A DNA stretch of 64,000 nucleotides from Nonlabens marinus S1-08 (GTDB lineage Bacteria > Bacteroidota > Bacteroidia > Flavobacteriales > Flavobacteriaceae), in the NCBI RefSeq assembly GCF_000831385.1, contig NZ_AP014548.1, positions 310,001-374,000 of the forward strand, in the 5' to 3' direction. Every line of letters starts with the position of its first letter. The first letter of the stretch is position 1. The notes under the pieces were generated by a model. That model was given only the letters and a program-made list of their open reading frames with translations. It was not told the origin of the DNA and searched no databases. Made by a program: the position numbers and the translations under genes. Below are positions 53,790 to 62,949 of this stretch, one piece after another.

Positions 53790-55187
53790 CTATTTATATC
53801 TCGTGTTGGGCATCCATCGAGATTGAACCCATAATTCATAGGTTAGAAAAGCTATGACCATCGAATATTCTATTCCAATCCACCACATATTTTCTTGAAA
53901 CAAGGCGTTCGAGTATGCTGAATAACTCACGAAAACCAAGCCACTCCAAATAACCATGTAACGGTATTTTGTGAAAATTGAGAATAATAAAGGTATGGTC
54001 AAATACCAAGGATGCACGGTGGTGGAGAACAACAGGTAAATTGTAAAAGAGAACAGAATGCTGGTTAGTAGGATTTCTGGAAATTGATTTTTGCGAATTA
54101 CAGCAAGCAATAGAATAGACATCAATGTAATTACAGGCAAAATTTTACCTACCGTGCCTATAATGTTATAACCAGTGATCTGGAACCCTATCTCTCGAAT
54201 GATATAATATACACTTGCATTAAATTCAAATGTTCCAAACCAAAGCCCTACAGAAGACCCATAGTTTTCAATCAAATCTGCTGAAATAAATGGAGCGAAT
54301 CCGAGTGAAACTGTAGCAGCTAAAATGCCGAAGTATAAAAACCACCTTTTCCATTTCATACCTTTCAACAACAACGGCAAAATCATGACTGGCAATAGCT
54401 TTAATAAGATGCTAAAACCTATAAAAACAGGACTCTTCAAACGCTGGTAGGTGATAAAATAATACACTCCCATAAGCATCAAACATGCCATCACTCCTTC
54501 CCAGTGCAAGTTTGCAGTCAACTCAATAATTACAAATGGATTCAAAAAGTAAAGCAAGATCAAATAATCAGGTTTGCCTATCAAGCGCAGCAACCTGAGC
54601 CCATAGAAAAACACCACTACATCTGCAGCAATAATGAACACCCGCATCCATACGACCGTCATCAATAAATTATCACCTCCTAAGTAAGCCGCAGCTGCAA
54701 AGAAAAGTTGATTGAGTGGTGGGTAGTTCGTATAATGACCGCTAGAAAGTTCTCCCATGGAGGAATGCAGCAGCTGTGCATTTGGCACAACCTCAACGCC
54801 AGCAGCTATTAAATCATCTGGTAGATATATGTAAGGATTCAGACCGTTGAGCAGCAAATGACCGTCCCAGATAAACCGAAAGAAATCTTGTGATAATGTG
54901 GGCGTGTTCCATAAAAAAACCAGTCGCAATACGATACCCGCAATTAACCAAACCAAAATATGAGGAGGCCGCTGCCACAAACGTCCTAGCTTAAAAGAAA
55001 ATAGCTGAATTTCTCGGGATTGAGCCGTTTTGAAAATCCAGTAAAATCCACCGAAAAACACAAATAGTGTGGTGTAGCAGATGAGACTGTCGAGAAACTG
55101 CTTTCGCGGAAGCGAACTAAAGACAGCACACTCTAAAAAACTGAGGATCAGCAAGATTCCAAAACCGTTTTGCAACCGCGCTTTCAT
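53790..55187 (-). CDS. Polytopic GT-C type glycosyltransferase (GT87-like)
   Basis: A 465-residue inner-membrane protein with about eleven hydrophobic segments. FRFIWDGHLLLNGLNPYIYLPDD in the first large loop is the pattern of GT-C mannosyltransferase-like enzymes (D-G and NPY), which use polyprenyl-phosphate sugars as donors. It follows the cellulose-synthase-like gene with no gap, and a polyprenyl-phosphate sugar synthase-like gene heads the cluster, giving a plausible donor supply. SLPRKQ comes from a decayed genome palindrome at 55099-55116. Confidence 0.78.
   Translation of the reverse strand: MKARLQNGFGILLILSFLECAVFSSLPRKQFLDSLICYTTLFVFFGGFYWIFKTAQSREIQLFSFKLGRLWQRPPHILVWLIAGIVLRLVFLWNTPTLSQDFFRFIWDGHLLLNGLNPYIYLPDDLIAAGVEVVPNAQLLHSSMGELSSGHYTNYPPLNQLFFAAAAYLGGDNLLMTVVWMRVFIIAADVVVFFYGLRLLRLIGKPDYLILLYFLNPFVIIELTANLHWEGVMACLMLMGVYYFITYQRLKSPVFIGFSILLKLLPVMILPLLLKGMKWKRWFLYFGILAATVSLGFAPFISADLIENYGSSVGLWFGTFEFNASVYYIIREIGFQITGYNIIGTVGKILPVITLMSILLLAVIRKNQFPEILLTSILFSFTIYLLFSTTVHPWYLTIPLLFSIFTKYRYMVIWSGLVFVSYSAYSNALFQENMWWIGIEYSMVIAFLTYELWVQSRWMPNTRYK
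55099..55116. repeat. Genome palindrome, copy 17 (in GT-C gene, decayed)
   Basis: TGCTTTCGCGGAAGCGAA, with changes in the left end and centre-right; read as SLPRKQ. Confidence 0.75.
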
Positions 55188-56675
55188 CTATTGCTTGTCC
55201 GTTAGACTGCGAATAAATACAAACCCAAAACCGATGACCAGCATTAAATGAAAAGGAAATAGTCCAAAATCGCCGCCTTGATCACCTACTATAAAGGCAG
55301 AGTATAAACCGAAGATAAAATAGAGCGTCAATAAGCCTTCAATAACAACATTGGGGCTCAGCTTTTTGCGTAAGTATTTATTGGCTTTCCAATTGCTACC
55401 CACGGCGGTTAAATTGAACTTAGGCGTGCGCACAAACTCACTGCGCTTTCCTATATGACCTTCTATTACCGCAATCGAATTATGTAAAGAAAATCCCATC
55501 GCAATAGAAAAGAAAGTGAAAAACATACCAATGTAAGTGACGAAATTTTTGAAACCACCGCCATAGATGTTGCGATACATGTACCAATAACACACAAAAA
55601 AGATGAGTGTACTGATCACGAAAAAGCTCATCACTATAAAGTAAACTTTCAAATGCTCGTACTCGTTTTTAATATACAGCATAGGAATGCTTAGTACAGC
55701 AACAATCAGCACATTGAGAAACATGGTGCTGTTTAATAAATGTAAAATCCCATGAAACTTTGTTTTGGCTGAAATGGTCTTGCTGCTCAAAACACGTTTG
55801 AACATCTTTTGAAAATTCTCTGCGCCACCTTTATTCCATCTGAACTGCTGGGAACGAGCAGCACTGATGACGATGGGCAATTCCGCTGGAGTGGTGACGT
55901 CTTCTAGGTATTTGAACTTCCATTGCTTGAGTTGGGCGCGGTAACTTAGGTCTAGGTCCTCAGTCAAGGTGTCGCCCTGCCAGTTTCCAGCGTCGTATAT
56001 GGTTTGTTTGCGCCATATTCCTGCAGTGCCGTTGAAGTTTATAAAATGACCTTTTGAATTACGGCCTACTTGTTCTAGGGTGAAATGCGCATCTAGTGCA
56101 AATGCTTGGATCTGCGTCAGTATACTGTAGTTTCTGTTCAAATGGGACCATCGGGTTTGTACAACGCCTATATCTGGATCCTGAAAATATCCTACCGTTT
56201 TAAGAAGCCAGTCTGGTTGTGGAAGGAAATCAGCATCAAATATGGCGATGAATTCTCCTTTGGCGGTTTTGAGACCTTCTTTAAGTGCACCGGCTTTATA
56301 ACCGCTGCGATCAGTCCTCATGATGTGCTGAATGTCGAATCCCAGATTTTGAAGTTTATCTACCTCCATAGAGGTGATCTCTAGTGATTCATCTGTGCTA
56401 TCATCTAGCACTTGGATTTCTAGTTTGTCTTTGGGGTAATCAATGAGGGCGATGTTTTCTAATAACCGCTCTATAACATACAACTCATTAAAAACGGGCA
56501 GTTGTATAGTTACATAGGGCAAATCTGCCTTAGTAGGGACTTGGTAGTTAGTGGCGGAGGCTTTTCTATTTGCCTGCAGGTAATTCACCAATAAATTCAA
56601 TTGGGAAAGTGCATAAAACAGGATCATAATTAATGATGCTGAATAGATAATGATACAAATCCACTCCAGTATCAT
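55188..56675 (-). CDS. Processive GT2 glycosyltransferase (cellulose/mannan synthase-like)
   Basis: A 495-residue membrane enzyme. The GT2 domain shows DAD (147-149), TED (238-240) and QQFRW (276-280), the processive-synthase set, with one membrane segment before (about 5-28) and four after it. The order and size match beta-glucomannan/mannan synthase-like proteins of Bacteroidetes, also annotated as cellulose synthase family. It has no PilZ domain. The start overlaps the upstream GT2 gene by four bases. The polymer is unknown. Confidence 0.88.
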   Translation of the reverse strand: MILEWICIIIYSASLIMILFYALSQLNLLVNYLQANRKASATNYQVPTKADLPYVTIQLPVFNELYVIERLLENIALIDYPKDKLEIQVLDDSTDESLEITSMEVDKLQNLGFDIQHIMRTDRSGYKAGALKEGLKTAKGEFIAIFDADFLPQPDWLLKTVGYFQDPDIGVVQTRWSHLNRNYSILTQIQAFALDAHFTLEQVGRNSKGHFINFNGTAGIWRKQTIYDAGNWQGDTLTEDLDLSYRAQLKQWKFKYLEDVTTPAELPIVISAARSQQFRWNKGGAENFQKMFKRVLSSKTISAKTKFHGILHLLNSTMFLNVLIVAVLSIPMLYIKNEYEHLKVYFIVMSFFVISTLIFFVCYWYMYRNIYGGGFKNFVTYIGMFFTFFSIAMGFSLHNSIAVIEGHIGKRSEFVRTPKFNLTAVGSNWKANKYLRKKLSPNVVIEGLLTLYFIFGLYSAFIVGDQGGDFGLFPFHLMLVIGFGFVFIRSLTDKQ

Positions 56676-57373
56676 TTTTTAAGCCCGTATTTGAAGATCC
56701 ATGTCAATATCTTAACGCCTGCAAAGATAGCACCTTTGAATGTTCCTGACACTTTGGACACGCCTATTCTATTACGGTAGCGTACAGGAACCTCTTCATA
56801 AGTGTAGTTTTTCTTCAACGCTTTCAATTGCATTTCTACGGTCCAACCGTAGGTTTGATCTTGCATTTGTAACGCAACTAACTTTTCATATTTGATCGCT
56901 CTAAATGGGCCTAAATCAGTAAACCTTGAATTAAAAAATAACTTCATCAGGTTAGTGGCCAGCCAATTGCCAAAAATCTGAGGACCTGTCATCGATCCTG
57001 TTTCTCGTAATTTTTTATCACGAGCTCCTATAACAAAATCGATATCTCGCTCGATAATAGGCGCAGTAAGCAAAGGCAACTGTTCTGGATAATCGCTGTA
57101 GTCGCCATCAATAAACACGAGAATATCTGGTTGTCGTTCTAGGCCTGCGATGTAATCCATGCCTTTTAAACAAGCAAACCCATAACCACGCCTAGACTCC
57201 TGGAGTACTGTGGCTCCAGCCGCCATGGCATTTGCGACGGTTTGATCTGTAGAATTGTTACTGACTACAATTACTTCATCAATATATTTTGGTAAATCCT
57301 GTATCACAAGCCCAACAGAACCTGCCTCATTGAATGCAGGAATCAGGACTTTAATGATGGGCTGTTGTGTCAA
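56672..57373 (-). CDS. GT2 glycosyltransferase, dolichol-phosphate mannose synthase-like
   Basis: A 233-residue GT-A fold enzyme. IKVLIPAFNEAGSVGLVIQDL is the nucleotide-sugar fold start, VVSNNSTDQT the first Asp/Ser motif and VFIDGDYSDYPEQL the DxD region; a hydrophobic end (ILTWIFKYGLKK) may touch the membrane. Such enzymes make polyprenyl-phosphate hexoses. It is first in a three-gene cluster with a processive GT2 and a GT-C enzyme, so the three probably build a surface polysaccharide or glycolipid. Confidence 0.85.
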   Translation of the reverse strand: MTQQPIIKVLIPAFNEAGSVGLVIQDLPKYIDEVIVVSNNSTDQTVANAMAAGATVLQESRRGYGFACLKGMDYIAGLERQPDILVFIDGDYSDYPEQLPLLTAPIIERDIDFVIGARDKKLRETGSMTGPQIFGNWLATNLMKLFFNSRFTDLGPFRAIKYEKLVALQMQDQTYGWTVEMQLKALKKNYTYEEVPVRYRNRIGVSKVSGTFKGAIFAGVKILTWIFKYGLKK

Positions 57374-57526
57374 TTTAAATCTTTTGAAGGCGCAAGTTAT
57401 GCAATATGTAATGGCTACAAGAAGCTATTACCCATATCATGTACGGGACAATGCGCTTTTGGGTTGCTTAAAGTGCTAGAAATTGAGAACTAAATAGATG
57501 TAAAACCTTTGCAGTAGGTTGTTGAT

Positions 57527-57552
57527 GAGTTCGCTTTCGCGAAAGCGAACTC
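57527..57552. repeat. Genome palindrome, copy 18 (intergenic)
   Basis: 26-bp perfect palindrome one base past the TonB-receptor-like stop. Confidence 0.95.
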
Positions 57553-57553
57553 T

Positions 57554-60322
57554 CTAGAAAAATTTAGTTTTATTGTTATCCGGATCTGATCCACCAAATT
57601 TGGACAATTTATAGGTGAAGCTCAACATGAAATATTGTTGTAATACCAGGCTGCTTGTATCAAGTACGAAATCCTGGTTTACATTACGACGTGTTGCAAT
57701 CACCTGATCGAGTAAATCATAAGCCGTGACTTTTAAAATAGCCTTATCCTTTGCAAACTTGTAGCCTAGACTTCCTATCAAAACAAAGCTGTCATTATCA
57801 AATTCTGAAGAGACATTACCAAATCTGTTGTATTCTCCTCGCAATCCCATGGTTAAATTTTCTGGCCAAAAAGTAGTCAAATCAATGGCTGCTGTATGAT
57901 TAGTAAAACTTTGGTCTTCTATAGAAGCGATGTCGTATGCTGTTGAATTCAGGTTCAAACTGTAATCCAGTTCAATTTCAAACAGGTCACGAATACTGTA
58001 TTCAAAACTAGCTCCTGGCGTAATTCCTAAGGATTCACTGGCAAACTGAATACCATTAGTAAAGGAAACGAAACGGTTATAATTAGCATTTATGGAGATA
58101 TCTCCACCAATGTCACGCTTGTCTTTTTTCCATGTTTTGCTAAAACTAGAATACAAATATCCATTTCTATTCCCGTCAACATTTGTGTAGGTAGTTGTTC
58201 TAATCAAGTCATCATCAGTCGTGGTGATTGCAGCGACTGCATCTTTGTTAAAGGACATATTACCACCCATGTAAAATCCAGATCCTTTTTCCCAATCGTA
58301 ATTACTCCAATTGAGATTTACATTATGCCTGATCGTTGCGTCTAGATCAGGATTACCTACAACGATATTAGTAGGATTTGTACGGTCTTCTACAGGTTGT
58401 AACTCACGAACACTTGGTACGTCAACACTATTGTTGTAGTACAAATAAACTTGACCAAATTTTCCTATTTTCTGACGTAGGTTGGCTTGTAAAAACAGGT
58501 TGTTGAAATCCTTACTGAAGCTTACTTGTTGTAAAACATCCTCACTTTCTAAGGTTTGGAAGATATATCCAGTGCCTAATTCCATGCGGAATTCTCCCTT
58601 TTCATAGGAGACGCCAACTTCTGGACGTTGTTGCGTGCTTATTACATCAAAGTCATTGCTCAAGGTCGTATTGAAATCCCTGTTTCCACTATTAGGATCA
58701 ATATCAAAAACATTACGCTCACTACTTTGATCTCTATGCTGGTAATTATATTCTACCGAAGCACGCCAATTGCTATCCAATGCCTGACGATATCGCGGCC
58801 CAAAACTATAGGTGGTGTTTCTCGTATTTTGATTGATCAACTGGTTTTGAATATCAGTAGTCGTGGTGTTATTATTGAACGTATTACGTTCTGAATTAAA
58901 ACGATTGTCTGAATTGTTCTGATCTTCACTAAAATCTGCAGAGAGGCTTATAAAGCTTCCTTTAGTTTTCAAACGTCTACTAACATAAAGGTTAGCCCCC
59001 AGATTTCTGTTATCCGATATATTGTTACTGGTCGTAGTTACATCATTTATCAAGTTCCCGTCTTCATCTCGAGAAGCAGAGAACTGATTAGAATTACTGC
59101 TATTATCAGAAAGCGTTGCTCTAGGTCTAAAGTAGATGGAGGTGAGCGTATCTGGTTTTACAGTGATACGACTTCCAAACCTGTGATTGTTCCCTAGGCT
59201 ATTGCTATTGTTCGAACTAGTAGTAGTAAACGTACGATCTGGAAGGAAAGTCGTCCTTCTGGAATCAGTGGCCGATATGTTATCAGAGCGTCCATAAAAG
59301 TAGTTGGCATCTGCCTCTACTTTCTCACCGTACTCGTCGCTGTAATTGAAACCTGCAGATCTACTGCTTGTGATACCACTATTGCTACCAAAGTTGACTC
59401 CATTGATCCCAAAACTACCATTAGAACTGCGACTGATGGAATAAGCACTGCTCCCCATGGCGTCATAAATTTCATCAAAACTGAATCCTGGTGAATTGAT
59501 GTTATTGCTACTTCCTAGAACACTAACTCTCAATTCGTCCTTAAAATAATTAGCAATACCACTCATGGAGTACCTATCATCAGTTCCAGCTCCTGCGGTA
59601 AGCCTAGAAAACCAGCCTTTATTCTTGTCCTCATCAATGGTGATATTGATCTCACTGGCATTATCATCACCTGCATCACCACTTTGTTTTTGTTCTTCTG
59701 TTTTAGATTCGGTGACCTGAATTTTATCAATGATTTCTTTTGGTAGATTTTTTAAAGCAATTTGCGGGTCGTCACCAAAGAACTCTTTCCCGTTCACCAA
59801 AATCTTAGTCACCTGTTTTCCATTAACAGTGATATTACCGTCCTTATCCAATTCAACGCCAGGTAATTCTTTAATAACATCTTCTAATGTAGCGTCAGCT
59901 TTAGTATTGAACGACTTAGCATTAAACTCTAATGTATCTTGTTTTAAAGTAATAGGTGCCTTTCTCGCAGTAACAACTACATCCCCTAAGGATTCGATAT
60001 CGTTGCTCAACATTATATTCCCCATATCGATCTGACGGTTTTTACTCAAATCGAGTACTCGAGTAATTTCCTGATAGCCTTGAAACGAAGTATAAAAATT
60101 TAAAAGCTCATAGTTTGTATTCCCAGTCAAATTGAACTTTCCATCAATATCTGTGATGGAGTAAGTGATCAAGGTTGAATCCTCAACGGACTCTAGAAAA
60201 ACAGTTGCACTTAAGAGTTTTTGTTTAGTAACAGAATCAGTTACTGTCCCAGTAATAGTAAATTGTTGAGAATGGACGAACAGGCTACCTAAGAGTAGCG
60301 CTGCAATAACGAATTTATTCAT
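57554..60322 (-). CDS. TonB-dependent receptor-like outer-membrane protein
   Basis: A 922-residue exported protein: signal peptide (1-18), a carboxypeptidase-regulatory-like beta domain (22-105, ITGTVTDSVTKQKLLSATVFL), a TonB plug-like domain (about 120-220, TLEDVIKELPGVELDKDG and VNGKEFFGDDP) and a large Asn/Ser-rich barrel. The plug and barrel match the outer-membrane beta-barrel subgroup found alone without a SusD partner; no susD-like gene is adjacent. The substrate is unknown. The genome palindrome at 57527-57552 lies just past the stop. Confidence 0.88.
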   Translation of the reverse strand: MNKFVIAALLLGSLFVHSQQFTITGTVTDSVTKQKLLSATVFLESVEDSTLITYSITDIDGKFNLTGNTNYELLNFYTSFQGYQEITRVLDLSKNRQIDMGNIMLSNDIESLGDVVVTARKAPITLKQDTLEFNAKSFNTKADATLEDVIKELPGVELDKDGNITVNGKQVTKILVNGKEFFGDDPQIALKNLPKEIIDKIQVTESKTEEQKQSGDAGDDNASEINITIDEDKNKGWFSRLTAGAGTDDRYSMSGIANYFKDELRVSVLGSSNNINSPGFSFDEIYDAMGSSAYSISRSSNGSFGINGVNFGSNSGITSSRSAGFNYSDEYGEKVEADANYFYGRSDNISATDSRRTTFLPDRTFTTTSSNNSNSLGNNHRFGSRITVKPDTLTSIYFRPRATLSDNSSNSNQFSASRDEDGNLINDVTTTSNNISDNRNLGANLYVSRRLKTKGSFISLSADFSEDQNNSDNRFNSERNTFNNNTTTTDIQNQLINQNTRNTTYSFGPRYRQALDSNWRASVEYNYQHRDQSSERNVFDIDPNSGNRDFNTTLSNDFDVISTQQRPEVGVSYEKGEFRMELGTGYIFQTLESEDVLQQVSFSKDFNNLFLQANLRQKIGKFGQVYLYYNNSVDVPSVRELQPVEDRTNPTNIVVGNPDLDATIRHNVNLNWSNYDWEKGSGFYMGGNMSFNKDAVAAITTTDDDLIRTTTYTNVDGNRNGYLYSSFSKTWKKDKRDIGGDISINANYNRFVSFTNGIQFASESLGITPGASFEYSIRDLFEIELDYSLNLNSTAYDIASIEDQSFTNHTAAIDLTTFWPENLTMGLRGEYNRFGNVSSEFDNDSFVLIGSLGYKFAKDKAILKVTAYDLLDQVIATRRNVNQDFVLDTSSLVLQQYFMLSFTYKLSKFGGSDPDNNKTKFF

Positions 60323-60367
60323 AAATGGTTTGGTTGGTCAAAAAAGGTCATCAAGAACTATTCCTTT

Positions 60368-61669
60368 TTACTTTTTTCTCATATACACACTCACAGGGAC
60401 GCCGTGAAAATCAAAGTTCTCTCGCAATTTATTTTCTAAAAATCGCTTATAAGGGTCTCTCACATATTGAGGGAGATTACAGAAAAAAGCAAATTGCGGC
60501 TGCGGTGTAGGCAGCTGAGTAATAAACTTGATTTTTACAAACTTCCCTTTCAAAGATGGTGGCGGCGTGTGTTCTATAATAGGTAACAGCACCTCATTCA
60601 ACTTGCTGGTCTTAATTTTCTTACTGCGGTTTTTGTAAACTTCTACCGCTGTTTCTATAGCCTTGAAAATACGTTGCTTGTTAAGAACGGAGATAAAGAC
60701 AATAGGCACATCTGTAAATGGCTCCATCTCACGGCGTATTTGTGCTTCATAATCTCTAACAGAATTGGTTTCTTTTTCTACCAAGTCCCATTTATTCACC
60801 AGTATCACGATTCCTTTGCGGTTACGTTCTGCCAGCCAAAATATATTTTGTACCTGACCATCAAACCCACGGGTGGCGTCCATAACAATCAAACAAACAT
60901 CACAGTGCTCAATAGCGCGTACACTGCGCATTACACTGTAAAATTCTAGATCTTCTTTAACCTTTTTCTTACGACGTATACCAGCGGTATCCACTAGATT
61001 GAACTCAAATCCAAAACGATTGTATTTAGTATCAATGGAATCACGAGTGGTCCCTGCAATATCCGTAACAATATAGCGCTCCTCGCCTATCAATGAATTG
61101 ATAAAGGAAGATTTACCCGCATTAGGACGACCTACCACAGCAAATCGAGGCAAGTCCTCTTCTACCGTTTCAACATGCTCTGGTAAAGCTTCTACTACTG
61201 CATCTAGCAAATCACCCGTACCACTACCGCTAATGCTAGAAATAGAATGATAATCCCCTAAACCTAGATTATAAAACTCATAGGCATCTTGCTCTCTCGC
61301 CGGATTATCCACTTTATTGACCACCAATAAAACAGGTTTTTTAACCTTGCGCAATAAATTAGCCACATCCTCATCTTCTCTAGTAATCCCATCTGAGGCA
61401 TCTACCATAAAAAGGATCACATCAGCTTCATCTATTGCGAGCTCTACTTGCTTGTCAATTTCTTCTTCAAATACGTCATCACTACCTATGGCATAACCAC
61501 CCGTATCAATGACTGAAAAGTCACGGCCATTCCAGTCGCTTTTCCCATAATGCCTATCTCTTGTCACTCCACTGATAGCGTCGGTTATCGCCTCGCGGCG
61601 CTTGATCAAACGGTTAAAAAGGGTGCTTTTTCCAGTGTTGGGTCTACCAACGATTGCTACAATACTCAT
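60368..61669 (-). CDS. der: Ribosome biogenesis GTPase Der (EngA)
   Basis: A 433-residue protein with two tandem GTPase domains and a KH-like end; it acts in large-subunit assembly. P-loops are GRPNTGKST (8-16) and GRPNAGKS (180-187), with DTGGYA and [11 protein letters not shown] as the G3 regions and NKVD/NKWD as G4. The ending [13 protein letters not shown] and [13 protein letters not shown] is typical. TACCTTTG at 61689-61696 is its promoter. Confidence 0.97.
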   Translation of the reverse strand: MSIVAIVGRPNTGKSTLFNRLIKRREAITDAISGVTRDRHYGKSDWNGRDFSVIDTGGYAIGSDDVFEEEIDKQVELAIDEADVILFMVDASDGITREDEDVANLLRKVKKPVLLVVNKVDNPAREQDAYEFYNLGLGDYHSISSISGSGTGDLLDAVVEALPEHVETVEEDLPRFAVVGRPNAGKSSFINSLIGEERYIVTDIAGTTRDSIDTKYNRFGFEFNLVDTAGIRRKKKVKEDLEFYSVMRSVRAIEHCDVCLIVMDATRGFDGQVQNIFWLAERNRKGIVILVNKWDLVEKETNSVRDYEAQIRREMEPFTDVPIVFISVLNKQRIFKAIETAVEVYKNRSKKIKTSKLNEVLLPIIEHTPPPSLKGKFVKIKFITQLPTPQPQFAFFCNLPQYVRDPYKRFLENKLRENFDFHGVPVSVYMRKK

Positions 61670-61688
61670 AATCCTGCTTTTGCAGCTG

Positions 61689-61696
61689 CAAAGGTA
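61689..61696 (-). promoter_or_regulatory. Promoter -7 box of der (TACCTTTG)
   Basis: TANNTTTG match on the minus strand, 19 bases before the ATG at 61669. Confidence 0.65.
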
Positions 61697-61781
61697 CTTT
61701 TTTTAAGCGCGGTAGTTGAAGGAATTTATGGCGGAATAGCAATAGATTTCGCAAGCTGTTTTATGTAGAGATCTGGAAGAT

Positions 61782-61807
61782 TATTTCGCTTTCGCGAAAG
61801 CGAAATA
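61782..61807. repeat. Genome palindrome, copy 19 (intergenic)
   Basis: 26-bp perfect palindrome in the spacer between the polyprenyl synthase stop and der. Confidence 0.95.
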
Positions 61808-61820
61808 GCATCACAAATAA

Positions 61821-62798
61821 TCACTTCTTCCGGTCGATCACGTAATCTACCATCATCAGTAAAGAAGTCTTATACTCAGAATCTGGATAGGTGTTTAAGA
61901 TCTCTAACGCCCGGTTTTTGTAGTCATACATAGCATTGACGGCATAATCAAGTCCGCCATGATCTTTTACAAACTGTATTACTTCACGAACGCGTTTCTT
62001 ATCACGATTGTAACGCTTCACGGAATTGATGAGCCACTTCTTTTCTTTTTTAGAGACCGTGTTGAGCGTATGAATAAGCGGCAAGGTCATTTTTTGCTCT
62101 TTGATATCTATTCCTGTGGGCTTGCCTATACGTTGATTGCCATAATCAAAAAGGTCGTCCTTGATCTGAAAAGCGATTCCTATCAGTTCACCAAATTTTC
62201 TCATTTTCTCAACATCCGGACTTTCTGGTGCCATCGCACATGCGCCTAGACTGCAACATGCAGCTATGAGTGTTGCGGTTTTCTTAGTAATAATATCGTA
62301 ATAAACCTCTTCTGTAATATCGAGACGTCGCGCTTTTTCAATTTGCAATAATTCGCCCTCACTCATTTCTCGCACCGCCACACTGATGATTTGGAGTAGG
62401 TCGAAATCCTTATTATCAATCGACAGTAGAAGACCTTTAGACAGCAAATAATCCCCAACTAGCACAGCGATCTTATTTTTCCACAACGAGTTCACGGAAA
62501 AGAAGCCGCGTCGTTTGAAGCTTTCATCCACCACGTCGTCGTGAACTAAAGTGGCGGTATGAATCAACTCGATCACTGCAGCACCACGGTAGGTGCGGTC
62601 ATTGACCTGGCCATTACCTACCATTTTAGCAACTAGAAAGACAAACATAGGTCTCATTTGCTTCCCTTTACGATTCACAATGAAATAGGTGATCCTATTG
62701 AGTAGAGGTATACGAGAAGCCATAGAAAGCCTGAACTTCTCTTCAAAGAGTTCCATTTCATGGCTTATCGGGTTCTTAATCTGCTCTACGACTTTCAT
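61821..62798 (-). CDS. Trans-polyprenyl diphosphate synthase (octaprenyl type)
   Basis: A 325-residue isoprenoid chain elongase. The first Asp-rich motif DDVVD is at 87-91 and the second is KDDLFDYG near residue 215; GKQMRPMFVFLVAKMVG at 45-61 binds isopentenyl diphosphate. In this phylum such enzymes feed menaquinone side chains. The chain length (about 30-40 carbons) is inferred from family resemblance. The -7 box TATCTTTG ends four bases before the ATG, suggesting a leaderless message. Confidence 0.92.
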   Translation of the reverse strand: MKVVEQIKNPISHEMELFEEKFRLSMASRIPLLNRITYFIVNRKGKQMRPMFVFLVAKMVGNGQVNDRTYRGAAVIELIHTATLVHDDVVDESFKRRGFFSVNSLWKNKIAVLVGDYLLSKGLLLSIDNKDFDLLQIISVAVREMSEGELLQIEKARRLDITEEVYYDIITKKTATLIAACCSLGACAMAPESPDVEKMRKFGELIGIAFQIKDDLFDYGNQRIGKPTGIDIKEQKMTLPLIHTLNTVSKKEKKWLINSVKRYNRDKKRVREVIQFVKDHGGLDYAVNAMYDYKNRALEILNTYPDSEYKTSLLMMVDYVIDRKK

Positions 62799-62802
62799 GC
62801 TT

Positions 62803-62810
62803 CAAAGATA
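62803..62810 (-). promoter_or_regulatory. Promoter -7 box of the polyprenyl synthase, four bases from ATG
   Basis: TATCTTTG on the minus strand, then AAGC, then ATG at 62798; suggests a leaderless transcript. Confidence 0.65.
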
Positions 62811-62909
62811 AGGGGAAGGAATTAATGCAGCGATGAGAATCTGGTTTTGATAGATCTTATACCTGATTATCGAATTGAAATGTGAGTATCAATAACAATC
62901 TCAGTAGCT

Positions 62910-62917
62910 TATATTTG
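62910..62917 (+). promoter_or_regulatory. Promoter -7 box of the ASST-like gene (TATATTTG)
   Basis: TANNTTTG match 32 bases before the ATG at 62950. Confidence 0.6.
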
Positions 62918-62949
62918 TGAACCCGTTTTAATATTGTTTTATTACTTGT

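Noticed and set aside
2370..61807. The palindromes as ordinary rho-independent terminators
   Set aside because: Half lie inside reading frames, they lack T-runs, and several sit upstream of genes or beyond separate, better terminators (for example after mscS).
2370..61807. The palindrome series as a CRISPR array
   Set aside because: The copies are kilobases apart with genes between them; there are no spacers and no cas genes.
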